DNA of 26,863 nt, taken from DASQVO01 sp035640715 (lineage in GTDB: Bacteria; Actinomycetota; Actinomycetes; Streptosporangiales; Streptosporangiaceae). This document shows, in pieces, positions 14,601-21,477 of the stretch (its first letter is position 1; each line of letters starts with the position of its first letter). Where the stretch lies: assembly GCA_035640715.1 (NCBI GenBank), contig DASQVO010000096.1, positions 1-26,863 of the forward strand. The letters run 5' to 3'. A program made the position numbers and the translations under genes. The notes beneath the pieces are model-generated. The model was not told the DNA's origin. It saw only the letters and a program-made list of their open reading frames with translations, and did no database searches.

Positions 14601-15623
14601 ATGGCAAAGAGCGGACGGGTCTTCCTCCGGGGAATGACCTCGGAGAACTACGGCCTAAAAGAATTCCGGACAGCGCAGCTTGCCGCCCCGCGGGTGCGGA
14701 ACGATTCCGTCGTCGTCGACGACGCGAAGGTGGGGCATTCCGGTGACTCGGCCGACTCCCGGACGTGGTGGCGGATCGGCCCGGGCGATGATCCGTTCCT
14801 GACCCAGACGCTTCAGGTCCACTTTGTCCAGCTCCCGCCGCGGACGTCCAACCGTGGTCACGGCCATCAGAACGAGGCCGCCTTCTACATCCTGGAGGGC
14901 CGGGGGTACGAGATCCATGACGACCAGCGGTACGACTGGGCCAAGGATGACCTGGTGCTCGTCCACACCGACTCGATCCATCGCCACTTCAACCCCTACG
15001 ACGAGCAGGCGACCGCCATCGTCATCAAGGCAAAGTGCGCATGGATGTACCTGGGCCTGATCCAGCAGGGCCGCAGCGGCCCGCTGGCCGATGAGGAAAG
15101 GTTCGGGCCGCGCGAGGACTGGTCACAGATCTGGACCCCGGGCGTCGAGAAGCGCAAGAAGGTCGTGAAGCCGGCCGACACCGAATGGAAAACCACCCCG
15201 CTGGGCCGGGTCCGGGTGATGTCGTCCCCCGAGACCACCGATGTGCGGACGTTTAGCGTCGACGTCTTCGAGCTGGAGATCCCCGCCGGGAGTCGTTCCG
15301 GCAAGCGGTGGCACATGGCCGACGAGGTGCTCTACGTCCTTTCCGGTTCGGGCTACAGCCTGCACTGGGAGGTGGGCGCCGAGCTGGACGAGAAGTACTA
15401 CGCGCGCATTGCCAAGGAGCCGACGCGGCACGAGATAGCCCCCGGTGATACCCTTTACGTTCCGCAGAACACGATCGCGCAGCACTTCAGCGCGGATGGC
15501 GAGCCACTGCGCCTGCTGTCGGGGCAGAACCGCCTCTTCAAGCAGCTTGGCTACGACCGTGTCGCCTACCTGGAGAACGCGCCAGAGTTCGATGCCGCCG
15601 ACGCGCAGGCAGTGACCGCATGA
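14601..15623 (+). CDS. Bicupin protein, possible aromatic-ring-cleavage dioxygenase
   Basis: A 340-aa protein with two cupin domains. The N-terminal cupin has RGHGHQNEAAFYILEGRGYE (about residues 89-108), which is the HxH...E...G motif, and the later metal His in DSIHRHFN. The C-terminal cupin is less complete: KRWHMADEVLYVLSGSGYSL and PGDTLYVPQNTIAQHFS. The layout recalls gentisate/salicylate 1,2-dioxygenases, which use Fe(II) in the first cupin. In a locus that otherwise has no ring-cleavage enzyme this is the best candidate, but a non-catalytic or isomerase role cannot be excluded. AAGGGAG precedes ATG 14601. It is first in a six-gene operon, and its stop overlaps the next start (ATGA). 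Confidence 0.7.
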   Translation: MAKSGRVFLRGMTSENYGLKEFRTAQLAAPRVRNDSVVVDDAKVGHSGDSADSRTWWRIGPGDDPFLTQTLQVHFVQLPPRTSNRGHGHQNEAAFYILEGRGYEIHDDQRYDWAKDDLVLVHTDSIHRHFNPYDEQATAIVIKAKCAWMYLGLIQQGRSGPLADEERFGPREDWSQIWTPGVEKRKKVVKPADTEWKTTPLGRVRVMSSPETTDVRTFSVDVFELEIPAGSRSGKRWHMADEVLYVLSGSGYSLHWEVGAELDEKYYARIAKEPTRHEIAPGDTLYVPQNTIAQHFSADGEPLRLLSGQNRLFKQLGYDRVAYLENAPEFDAADAQAVTA

Positions 15624-16300
15624 CCCAGCAGGGGCAGGCAGCGGCCGCCATCTGGCGGGAGGCCGATTTCGCCCGGTCCTGGGCCCAGGGCGACGCGTTT
15701 CGCGACATGCTCGAGTTCCCCCGCCGGATAGCCGCGGCGGTCGTGGCGGCCGACAACCCCGAGCCGGCCTGCATCGTCGACATCGGCAGCGGGCCCGGTG
15801 CCGTGCTGGCTGTCTTCCTCGAGCAGTTCCCCTCGGCCCGGGGAATCTGGACCGACGCATCGCAGGCCATGTTCGACCTGGCCCGGGAGCGGCTTGCGCC
15901 GTTCGGCGACCGGGTCGACTACCACATCGTCGACATGACCGACCTGGCAGCGAGCGCCGTGCCCAGCGGCGTGGATGTCATCACCACCTCGCGGGCCGCC
16001 CACCACCTGGACCGCGAGGGCCTGTTCGCCTTCTACTCCCAGGCTGCCGCCAAGCTCGCCCCGGGCGGCTGGCTGGTCAACCTGGACCACATCGGCCCCG
16101 ACGACGTGTGGGACAAGCGGCTGCGTGCGGTGCGCAAGCAGTTCGCCGCCTCGCCCGAGGGGCCGAAACACCACCACAACTATCCGCTCACCAGCGTCAG
16201 TGATCATCTCGAAGCCTACGCGGCGGCGGGGATTACCGACGTCGAGGTGGTCTGGCGCGCCTTCTATACGTGCCTGTTCATGGGCCGCACCGGCTCCTGA
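15620..16300 (+). CDS. Class I SAM-dependent methyltransferase
   Basis: A 226-aa protein with motif I IVDIGSGPGAVLAVFLEQFP (about 52-71), an acidic strand-2 end (GIWTDASQAMFDLARERL), motif II HIVDMTDLAASAV, TTSRAAHHLDREG and the post-motif LAPGGWLVNLDHIG. HHHNYPLTSVSDHLEAYAAAGI is typical of the small-molecule Methyltransf_12/25 group. Its start overlaps the bicupin stop (ATGA), so translation is coupled and it belongs to the pathway. A methyltransferase beside a Rieske oxygenase could methylate an intermediate or an acid group; no substrate can be assigned. Confidence 0.85.
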   Translation: MTQQGQAAAAIWREADFARSWAQGDAFRDMLEFPRRIAAAVVAADNPEPACIVDIGSGPGAVLAVFLEQFPSARGIWTDASQAMFDLARERLAPFGDRVDYHIVDMTDLAASAVPSGVDVITTSRAAHHLDREGLFAFYSQAAAKLAPGGWLVNLDHIGPDDVWDKRLRAVRKQFAASPEGPKHHHNYPLTSVSDHLEAYAAAGITDVEVVWRAFYTCLFMGRTGS

Positions 16301-16333
16301 ACGGCGGGCCGGTTTCGGAAAGACAGGACTGCA

Positions 16334-17626
16334 ATGCTGAAGCAGGAGATCAACGAGCTCCTCACCCAGACGGGACCCGGGACGCCGATGGGCAACCTGT
16401 TCCGGCAATACTGGATTCCCGCCCTGCTGGCCGAGGAGCTTCCGGAGAATGACTGCGCGCCGGTGCGTGTCAAACTGCTGTCGGAGCGGCTGATCGCGTT
16501 CCGCGACACCGAGGGCCGCTACGGGCTGATGGATGAGTTCTGCGCTCACCGTGGCGTGTCACTGTGGTTCGGCCGTAACGAGGAGTCCGGCCTGCGCTGC
16601 GCCTATCACGGGTGGAAGTACGACGTGAACGGCCGGTGCATCGAGATCCCCTCCGAGCCGGACGAGCGGCAGAGCAGCCTGTGCAGGAAGATAAAGCTCA
16701 AGAGCTATCCGCTGGTGAAGATCGGTGATGTCCTGTGGACCTACATGGGCGACCCGCAGACCACACCGGACCTGCCGCAGTGGGAGTTCGCCCGGGTCCC
16801 GGCGGAGCAGTCCTATACCTCGAAACGCTGGCAGGAGTGCAACTGGCTGCAGGCGCTGGAGGGCGGCATCGACTCCAGTCATGTGTCCTGGCTGCACTCC
16901 TCCGGCCTGAAGAACGACCCGCTGTTCAAGGGCGCGAAGGGGAACAAATACAACCTGGCCGACCGGAAGCCGTTCTTCGAGGTGGTGGAGTCCGACGGCG
17001 GCCTATTCATCGGGGTGCGCCGCAACGCCGAAGACGGCCACTACTACTGGCGGATCACGCCTTGGGTGATGCCGAGCTTCACGATGATCCCGCCCCGTGG
17101 TGATCACCCCATCCACGGTCACTTCTGGATACCCATCGATGACGAGAACTGCTGGGTGTTCACCTACGACTACCATCCGGTCCGCCCGCTCACGCCGGAG
17201 GAAGTCCAGGCCATGAAGGACGGGCACGGCGTGCACAACGAGTACGTGCCCGGCACCTACCGGCCGCTGCAGAACAAGGACAACGACTACATGATGGACC
17301 GCGAGGCCCAGAAGCGCGGGGACACCTACTCGGGGATCAAGGGCATCTCGATGCAGGACGCGTCACTGCAGGAGAGCATGGGCCCGATCGTGGACCGGAC
17401 GAAGGAGAGGCTGGTGTCCACGGACAGCGGCATCATCATGGCCCGGCGCAAGCTGTGGCGGGCCGTCGAGGCGCTCCGCGACGAGGGTGTCCGGCCTCCC
17501 GGGGTGGAGGTGGAGCACCAGATGGTGCGGTCCGCGGCAGTGGTGCTGTCCAAGGAGCAAGCCTTCATCGAGGGCTGCGGCGACGCCCTGATGGTCCGTC
17601 CGGGCGTGAAGCACGCGTCGGTCTGA
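16334..17626 (+). CDS. Rieske non-heme iron aromatic oxygenase (phthalate dioxygenase/O-demethylase group)
   Basis: A 430-aa oxygenase alpha subunit. Rieske [2Fe-2S] ligands are C70 and H72 (FCAHRGVSL) and C89 and H92 (RCAYHGWKYD). The mononuclear iron site is LEGGIDSSHVSWLH, with H183 and H188 and the bridging Asp180. Its length and its lack of a beta subunit place it with phthalate 4,5-dioxygenase, phenoxybenzoate dioxygenase and LigX-type O-demethylases, which hydroxylate or demethylate aromatic acids. The reductase and ferredoxin at 12,981-14,462 probably supply electrons. It starts 33 bp after the methyltransferase and is followed after 2 bp by an unknown gene. The frame is intact and all metal ligands are kept, so it should be active. 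Confidence 0.93.
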   Translation: MLKQEINELLTQTGPGTPMGNLFRQYWIPALLAEELPENDCAPVRVKLLSERLIAFRDTEGRYGLMDEFCAHRGVSLWFGRNEESGLRCAYHGWKYDVNGRCIEIPSEPDERQSSLCRKIKLKSYPLVKIGDVLWTYMGDPQTTPDLPQWEFARVPAEQSYTSKRWQECNWLQALEGGIDSSHVSWLHSSGLKNDPLFKGAKGNKYNLADRKPFFEVVESDGGLFIGVRRNAEDGHYYWRITPWVMPSFTMIPPRGDHPIHGHFWIPIDDENCWVFTYDYHPVRPLTPEEVQAMKDGHGVHNEYVPGTYRPLQNKDNDYMMDREAQKRGDTYSGIKGISMQDASLQESMGPIVDRTKERLVSTDSGIIMARRKLWRAVEALRDEGVRPPGVEVEHQMVRSAAVVLSKEQAFIEGCGDALMVRPGVKHASV

Positions 17627-17628
17627 CC

Positions 17629-18141
17629 ATGCAACGTCAGCCAACTCTGCTGAACAGTTCTGCCCGCGCCGCGACGGCAGCCGAAGCCCGATACCGAATC
17701 AGCTATCCGTTCGCCCGCCGGAGTTCGCGGGTGATCGCCCTCGACGAGCAGGCCGCCGCGCTCGTGCGACGGATGGCGGCCCAGCAGTGGGGCGGCGGCC
17801 ACTTCCTCGCCTTCGAGGCGGCGGTCCCGGCCAACGGCTCGGGCCTGGAATCCGCTGACGCCCGGCTGCGCCGGGCCGACGGAGCAGGGATCCTGCTGAG
17901 TGAGGAACTGAGCGACGCGGACGTGGTCGTGATGGTGGCGACCGTCCACGCCAGTGCCGAGGCGGCGTCGGTCATCGGGGACGCCTGCGCGGCGCGCAGC
18001 ATCATGTCAGCCGGCCTGGTCGTGCCGGGGACCGGCTCCGCTGACGCGGTCGTGTCGGCCCTGCGGCCGAATGCGATGGTCCTGGTTATCCTGCAGGACG
18101 CAGGCGATATCCCCGAGATACTTTCCGCGCTCAGAGTCTAG
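17629..18141 (+). CDS. Unrecognised 170-aa protein in the Rieske operon
   Basis: I do not recognise this protein. ATG 17629 is 2 bp after the Rieske stop, and the gene's own stop overlaps the ribosome site (AGGGG) of the next gene, so it is a genuine operon member. Visible parts: a basic N-terminus with YRISYPFARRSSRVIAL, then alternating strands and helices: RVIALDEQAAALVRRM, HFLAFEAAVP, ADVVVMVATVHASAEAASVI, IMSAGLVVPGTGSADAVVSA and AMVLVILQDAGDIPEILSAL. This suggests a small Rossmann-like alpha/beta fold. The order faintly recalls FtsZ/tubulin N-domains, but no GGGTGTG nucleotide loop is present. No membrane segment or Cys-based metal site is seen. It could be an accessory subunit for the PanB-like protein that follows. 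Confidence 0.75.
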   Translation: MQRQPTLLNSSARAATAAEARYRISYPFARRSSRVIALDEQAAALVRRMAAQQWGGGHFLAFEAAVPANGSGLESADARLRRADGAGILLSEELSDADVVVMVATVHASAEAASVIGDACAARSIMSAGLVVPGTGSADAVVSALRPNAMVLVILQDAGDIPEILSALRV

Positions 18142-18150
18142 GGGCCCGAC

Positions 18151-18981
18151 GTGAACGAGAGGGTCACGGTTCCGTCGCTGCAGCAGATGAAGCAGGACGG
18201 GCGGAAGATCGTGGGCATCGTTGCCTGGGACTACCAGATCGCGAGGATCGCTGACCGGGCCGGGGCGGACATCGTCTCCGTCGGCGACTCGGTCGGGATC
18301 AACCTCTGGGGTCATCAGAATCCTCTGGAAGTGACGATGGAGCAGATGCTCATCGTCGGCCAGGCCGTCCGCCGCGGCGTCAAAAGGGCGCTGGTCAGCA
18401 TCGACCTGCCGTTCGGGCCGGTTCAGGAGGGCGCCGCGGGCGCCGTGCGGGCCGCGATCCGCATGGCCAAGGAGGCGGGCGTGGACCTGGTGAAGATCGA
18501 CGGAGCGGCCGACTTCCCCGAGGCCGTATCCGCGGTCGCGCGGGCCGGGATCCCGGTCTGGGCCCAGTTCGGGATCACACCCCAGACGGCGCTGCGGCAC
18601 GGCGTCGACTACCGGGCCATGCTGGCGCCGGGCGCTCAGGTGCCGCCGGGCATGAAGGACGAACTGGTCGCCGAGGCCAAACGGCTCGAAGACGCCGGCG
18701 CGTCGCTGCTCGACTTCACCAATTCCGGGCCGGTCGCCGGGCCGGAGGTGACCCGGGCCGTCGGCATCCCGGTTATCGGGGGAGCGGGCGGCGGCCCGTG
18801 GCTCGACGGGCGGGTCCGGATGGCTCACGCGGCGATCGGCTACGCCGCGGCGGTGCTGGATGAGGCGCCGGAGACCTACGCCCACGTCGCGCAGGTCACG
18901 ATGGACGCACTGCTGGCCGTGGCCGAGGACGTCCGGGCTGGCCGCCACATCAAGGGCGATGCCGCCGCGAGGCAGCGCTAG
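18151..18981 (+). CDS. PanB-like (ketopantoate hydroxymethyltransferase family) aldolase, divergent active site
   Basis: A 276-aa TIM-barrel protein with the PanB layout: VAWDYQIARIADRAGADIVS, VGDSVGINLWGH (metal Asp46), VSIDLPFG (Asp85), VDLVKIDGA (Asp117), WAQFGITPQTALRHG, and GASLLDFTNSG (Asp188). In true PanB the residues at 117, 139 and 188 are Glu (KLEGG), His (HxGLTPQ) and Glu; here they are Asp, Gln and Asp. The metal Asps are kept, so an aldolase or retro-aldolase on a 2-oxo acid is likely, but probably not pantothenate synthesis. GTG 18151 has AGGGG at 6 nt. Its place between a Rieske operon gene and an alpha/beta hydrolase suggests side-chain or ring-fragment cleavage. Confidence 0.8.
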   Translation: MNERVTVPSLQQMKQDGRKIVGIVAWDYQIARIADRAGADIVSVGDSVGINLWGHQNPLEVTMEQMLIVGQAVRRGVKRALVSIDLPFGPVQEGAAGAVRAAIRMAKEAGVDLVKIDGAADFPEAVSAVARAGIPVWAQFGITPQTALRHGVDYRAMLAPGAQVPPGMKDELVAEAKRLEDAGASLLDFTNSGPVAGPEVTRAVGIPVIGGAGGGPWLDGRVRMAHAAIGYAAAVLDEAPETYAHVAQVTMDALLAVAEDVRAGRHIKGDAAARQR

Positions 18982-19002
18982 AACCGCACGGGAGGGATCA
19001 GC

Positions 19003-19860
19003 ATGCCGACGGCCGTCATCGGCGGGATCAGCACGCGGTATGAGGTCGCCGGATCCGGGCCGCCACTGCTCATGTTCTCGCCGGGCGGCTTCAGCGCGAC
19101 GCTGGAGAACTGGACGTCGTTCAGCCTCTACCGGCGGCTGAGGCTGCTGGACCACCTCACGAAGACCTACACCTGCATTACGTTCGACCGGCGCGAATCG
19201 GGCGGCTCGGGGGGCCGGGTGGAACGGATCACCTGGCACGACTATGCCGCGCAGGGCAAGGGCCTGCTGGACCACCTGGGCATCGCCCGCGCCCATCTCA
19301 TGGGCGGCTGCGTAGGCTGCTCCGCGGTGGCCACTTTCGGGGTAACCTACCCGGACGCCGCGCTGTCCATGGTGCTGTACTCGCCCGCGGGGGGCGCCCG
19401 GTACCGGATCCGCCAGCATGCGCGGTTCGCCCAGCATCTGACGTTCGTCGAGGAGCATGGGCTGGCCGCAGTGGTGACCCTGGCCAAGAGCTGCGACCAG
19501 GGCTTCACCCAGAACCCCCGGGTCGGGCCGTGGGTGAGCGTCATCCGGGCCGATACGGCCTTCGCGGACCGCTACGCGCGCGAGGACCCGGCGCGGTACG
19601 CCGCCATCGTCGCCGGGATGTCGCGGCTGCTGTTCGACCGGGACACGGTGCCCGGCCCCGAACCGGAGGATCTGCTGCGGCTCGATGTCCCGGCGCTCAT
19701 CGTCCCGGGCCAGGACGCATCGCACGCGACCTCGGCGGCCCGGTACCTGGAGGAGTGCCTGCCCCGCGCCGAGTACTGGGACGTCCCGGTCACCGGGCAG
19801 ACCGAGGAGACGGCGCCCGCCCGGGTGCTGGAGTTCCTGGACTCGGTCAGCCAGTACTGA
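19003..19860 (+). CDS. Alpha/beta hydrolase-fold protein with Cys nucleophile position and no catalytic His
   Basis: A 285-aa alpha/beta hydrolase: GSGPPLLMFSPGGFSATLENW (oxyanion region), CITFDRRESGGSGG, the nucleophile elbow LMGGCVGCSAVA, and LIVPGQDASHATSAARYLE with the acid Asp238. The elbow, normally GxSxG, has Cys103 in place of Ser. At the usual catalytic-His place (GAGH), the sequence reads VTGQTEE with Gln266. The frame is otherwise clean and all secondary structure is kept. The fold and context resemble meta-cleavage-product (C-C) hydrolases, but the triad is not theirs. GGAGGGATC precedes ATG 19003. It is last in the operon and overlaps the convergent RpiB gene by 14 bp. Confidence 0.85.
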   Translation: MPTAVIGGISTRYEVAGSGPPLLMFSPGGFSATLENWTSFSLYRRLRLLDHLTKTYTCITFDRRESGGSGGRVERITWHDYAAQGKGLLDHLGIARAHLMGGCVGCSAVATFGVTYPDAALSMVLYSPAGGARYRIRQHARFAQHLTFVEEHGLAAVVTLAKSCDQGFTQNPRVGPWVSVIRADTAFADRYAREDPARYAAIVAGMSRLLFDRDTVPGPEPEDLLRLDVPALIVPGQDASHATSAARYLEECLPRAEYWDVPVTGQTEETAPARVLEFLDSVSQY

Positions 19861-20305
19861 GCGACTCGCCTCTTTCCAGGGCGGCGATCTGGTCGAGGCG
19901 GTCCTGATGGCGGCCACCCTTGAACGGGGTGGTGAGCCAGAGCTCGGTGATCATCTCGGCCAGCGCGGGCGCGACGATCTTGGCGCCGATTACGAGCACG
20001 TTCGCGTCGTTGTGCGCGCGGGCGATCTCGGTGGTGAACAGGTCGTGGCAGAGCCCGGCCCGGATCCGGCGGATCTTGTTGCACGCCATCTGCTCGCCGG
20101 ATCCGGAGCCACCGATCACGATGCCCCGGTCGGCGTCGCCCGCCACGACCCGCTGGCATACATCGGCGCACAACGGCGGGTAGTCGACCGTCCCGGTGCC
20201 GTCAGTGCCACGGTCATCCACCTCGTGGCCGCGGTCGGCGAGCCACTTGATGAGGTGCTCTTTGAGTGAGACGCCGTTGTGGTCGGCAGCAATCGCGATC
20301 CGCAC
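19847..20305 (-). CDS. RpiB/LacAB-family sugar-phosphate isomerase
   Basis: A 152-aa protein: IAIAADHNGVSLKEHLIKWL (D8, H9), the TVDYPPLCADV segment, the IVIGGSGSGEQMACNKIRRI loop, and ARAHNDANVLVIGAKI (H98). In Escherichia coli RpiB a Cys is the base; here the loop carries Glu71 instead (GGSGSGEQ), as in the Mycobacterium tuberculosis enzyme, which uses Glu. The normal reaction is ribose-5-phosphate to ribulose-5-phosphate. GTG 20305 has a strong GGAGGAGGG before it. It lies downstream of the decarboxylase-like gene on the same strand, inside the aromatic locus, so it may isomerise a non-phosphorylated pathway intermediate (inference). Its 3' end overlaps the alpha/beta hydrolase. Confidence 0.9.
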   Translation of the reverse strand: MRIAIAADHNGVSLKEHLIKWLADRGHEVDDRGTDGTGTVDYPPLCADVCQRVVAGDADRGIVIGGSGSGEQMACNKIRRIRAGLCHDLFTTEIARAHNDANVLVIGAKIVAPALAEMITELWLTTPFKGGRHQDRLDQIAALERGESLSTG

Positions 20306-20427
20306 TATGTCCCTCCTCCGTCACGCGGTGTTTCCCGCTCGCTTCCGGGGCGCTTTGAGTCGCCGCCTTCCCTCGTCGCTCGTTCCTCGCTCCTCAGTCC
20401 AGGCGGCACCGCGCCCCTCCAGCTCGC
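20306..20427. other. Gap between the decarboxylase-like gene and rpiB
   Basis: This 122-bp gap has a low-complexity run of TCGCTC/TTCCTCGCTC-like words, but no clear promoter, hairpin or gene. The two minus-strand genes may still be co-transcribed. Confidence 0.35.
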
Positions 20428-21375
20428 TCATGCGGTCAGGTCGTGGGTGCTCTCGGGGAAGAGGTCTTCGGCGGCAACCGGCTTGTCCAGGATCTGCTGG
20501 CTGACCGCGTGCCGGATGAGCTGATCGATCATCGCCCGGTTGGGCGCGATCCCGTAGGGCAGTGGATCGGCGCCGGTGATCTCCATGACGCGCTGATACA
20601 TGCGGTCGGCGGGCCCGGGATCGGTGATGCCGCCGCCGCGGAGCCGGGCGACGTAGCGGTTCTTTGCCTCGGCGTAGGCCGCGAAGAGGTCGGCGGCCAG
20701 GCTGGGGTGCGCGCTGAGCAGTTCGTCCCGGACGACGACGAGGTGGTTGATGGGGTAGAGGCCGCGCTGCCGCAGCGCGGTGTAGCCGGCTTCCTCCGCG
20801 TCGGGGATCAGCGGTGCCAGGCCCGGGCGGTCCGCGGGGATGCCGATGCCCGCGGCCAGCTCGCCCGTGGCCACCATCTCGGGCACATCCTTGCCGGGTG
20901 CGACCGGGGTGACGTTGCGCGGCGGACGGTACTCGGCCACGTGCTCGTCGCCGGACAGCACCCAGGTGATCCGGCTGAGGTCGACGCCGTACTCGTCGGC
21001 CAGGATGCCGCGGGCCCATACGCCGGTGGTGACGGTGTAGCCGCGGTTTACGCCTACCTCGCGGCCCTCCAGGTCCTTCGGGGCGATGTCACCGTCCGCG
21101 GCGCGGTGGGTGATCGCGCCGTGGTGGAAACCGCGGACGAGGAAGACCGGCAGCGCCGTGAATGGCTTGCCGTGGGCCTTCGCGCACAGGTAGGTGGTGA
21201 ACGCCATCTCGCTGACGTCGAATTCGAGTGAGCGGACCATCCGGCGGAACGCCTGGATGAGGACCGGCACCTCCTCAAACCGGAGCGCGGCGGTGGCCGG
21301 GCTGACGCTCCCGTCCTTCAGCGCCGCCGTGCAGCCCTGGGTGCGTGTCACGGCCGCGAGGGTGATTTCCGCCAT
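20428..21375 (-). CDS. 4,5-dihydroxyphthalate decarboxylase-like protein (Pht5 family)
   Basis: A 315-aa protein resembling Pht5 along most of its length: LRFEEVPVLIQAFRRMVRSL, FDVSEMAFTTYLCAKAHGKP, FTALPVFLVRGFHHGAI, DLEGREVGVNRGYTVTTGVW with ARGILADEYGVDLSRITWV, and YPINHLVVVRDELL. The family has a periplasmic-binding-protein-like fold, and its characterised member removes a carboxyl from 4,5-dihydroxyphthalate to give protocatechuate. There is no signal peptide, so it is a cytoplasmic enzyme and not a transporter lipoprotein. A phthalate-type substrate fits the Rieske oxygenase class in this locus, though other dihydroxybenzoates are possible. It is divergent from the alcohol dehydrogenase and shares the operator at 21392-21407. 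Confidence 0.85.
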   Translation of the reverse strand: MAEITLAAVTRTQGCTAALKDGSVSPATAALRFEEVPVLIQAFRRMVRSLEFDVSEMAFTTYLCAKAHGKPFTALPVFLVRGFHHGAITHRAADGDIAPKDLEGREVGVNRGYTVTTGVWARGILADEYGVDLSRITWVLSGDEHVAEYRPPRNVTPVAPGKDVPEMVATGELAAGIGIPADRPGLAPLIPDAEEAGYTALRQRGLYPINHLVVVRDELLSAHPSLAADLFAAYAEAKNRYVARLRGGGITDPGPADRMYQRVMEITGADPLPYGIAPNRAMIDQLIRHAVSQQILDKPVAAEDLFPESTHDLTA

Positions 21376-21391
21376 GACGGAAGACTACCAT

Positions 21392-21412
21392 GGTAATCTG
21401 TCAGACCATAAT
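21392..21412. promoter_or_regulatory. Shared operator in the divergent decarboxylase/dehydrogenase promoter
   Basis: GGTAATCTGTCAGACC (21392-21407) contains the 9-bp dyad TCTG-T-CAGA and GT-N3-AC. It matches the element at 14563-14579 apart from one inserted base and two substitutions. CATAAT (21407-21412) can serve as a plus-strand -10, although no good -35 is seen. Confidence 0.55.
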
Positions 21413-21477
21413 ACCTTTTGGTTCAGACGGCGGCGGCTGGCCGCCGGGCCGCGGGCCCCGAACTGGGAGCGACGTTC

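Noticed and set aside
17629..18141. Assignment of the unknown protein as an FtsZ/tubulin-like GTPase
   Set aside because: The strand and helix order is suggestive, but the GGGTGTG loop and other nucleotide-binding residues are missing, so only a fold-level hint remains.
18007..19917. A 636-codon open frame on the minus strand opposite the PanB-like and hydrolase genes
   Set aside because: It is antisense to two clear protein families. Its translation is rich in Arg, Gly, Pro and His without any recognisable fold, typical of high-GC shadow frames.
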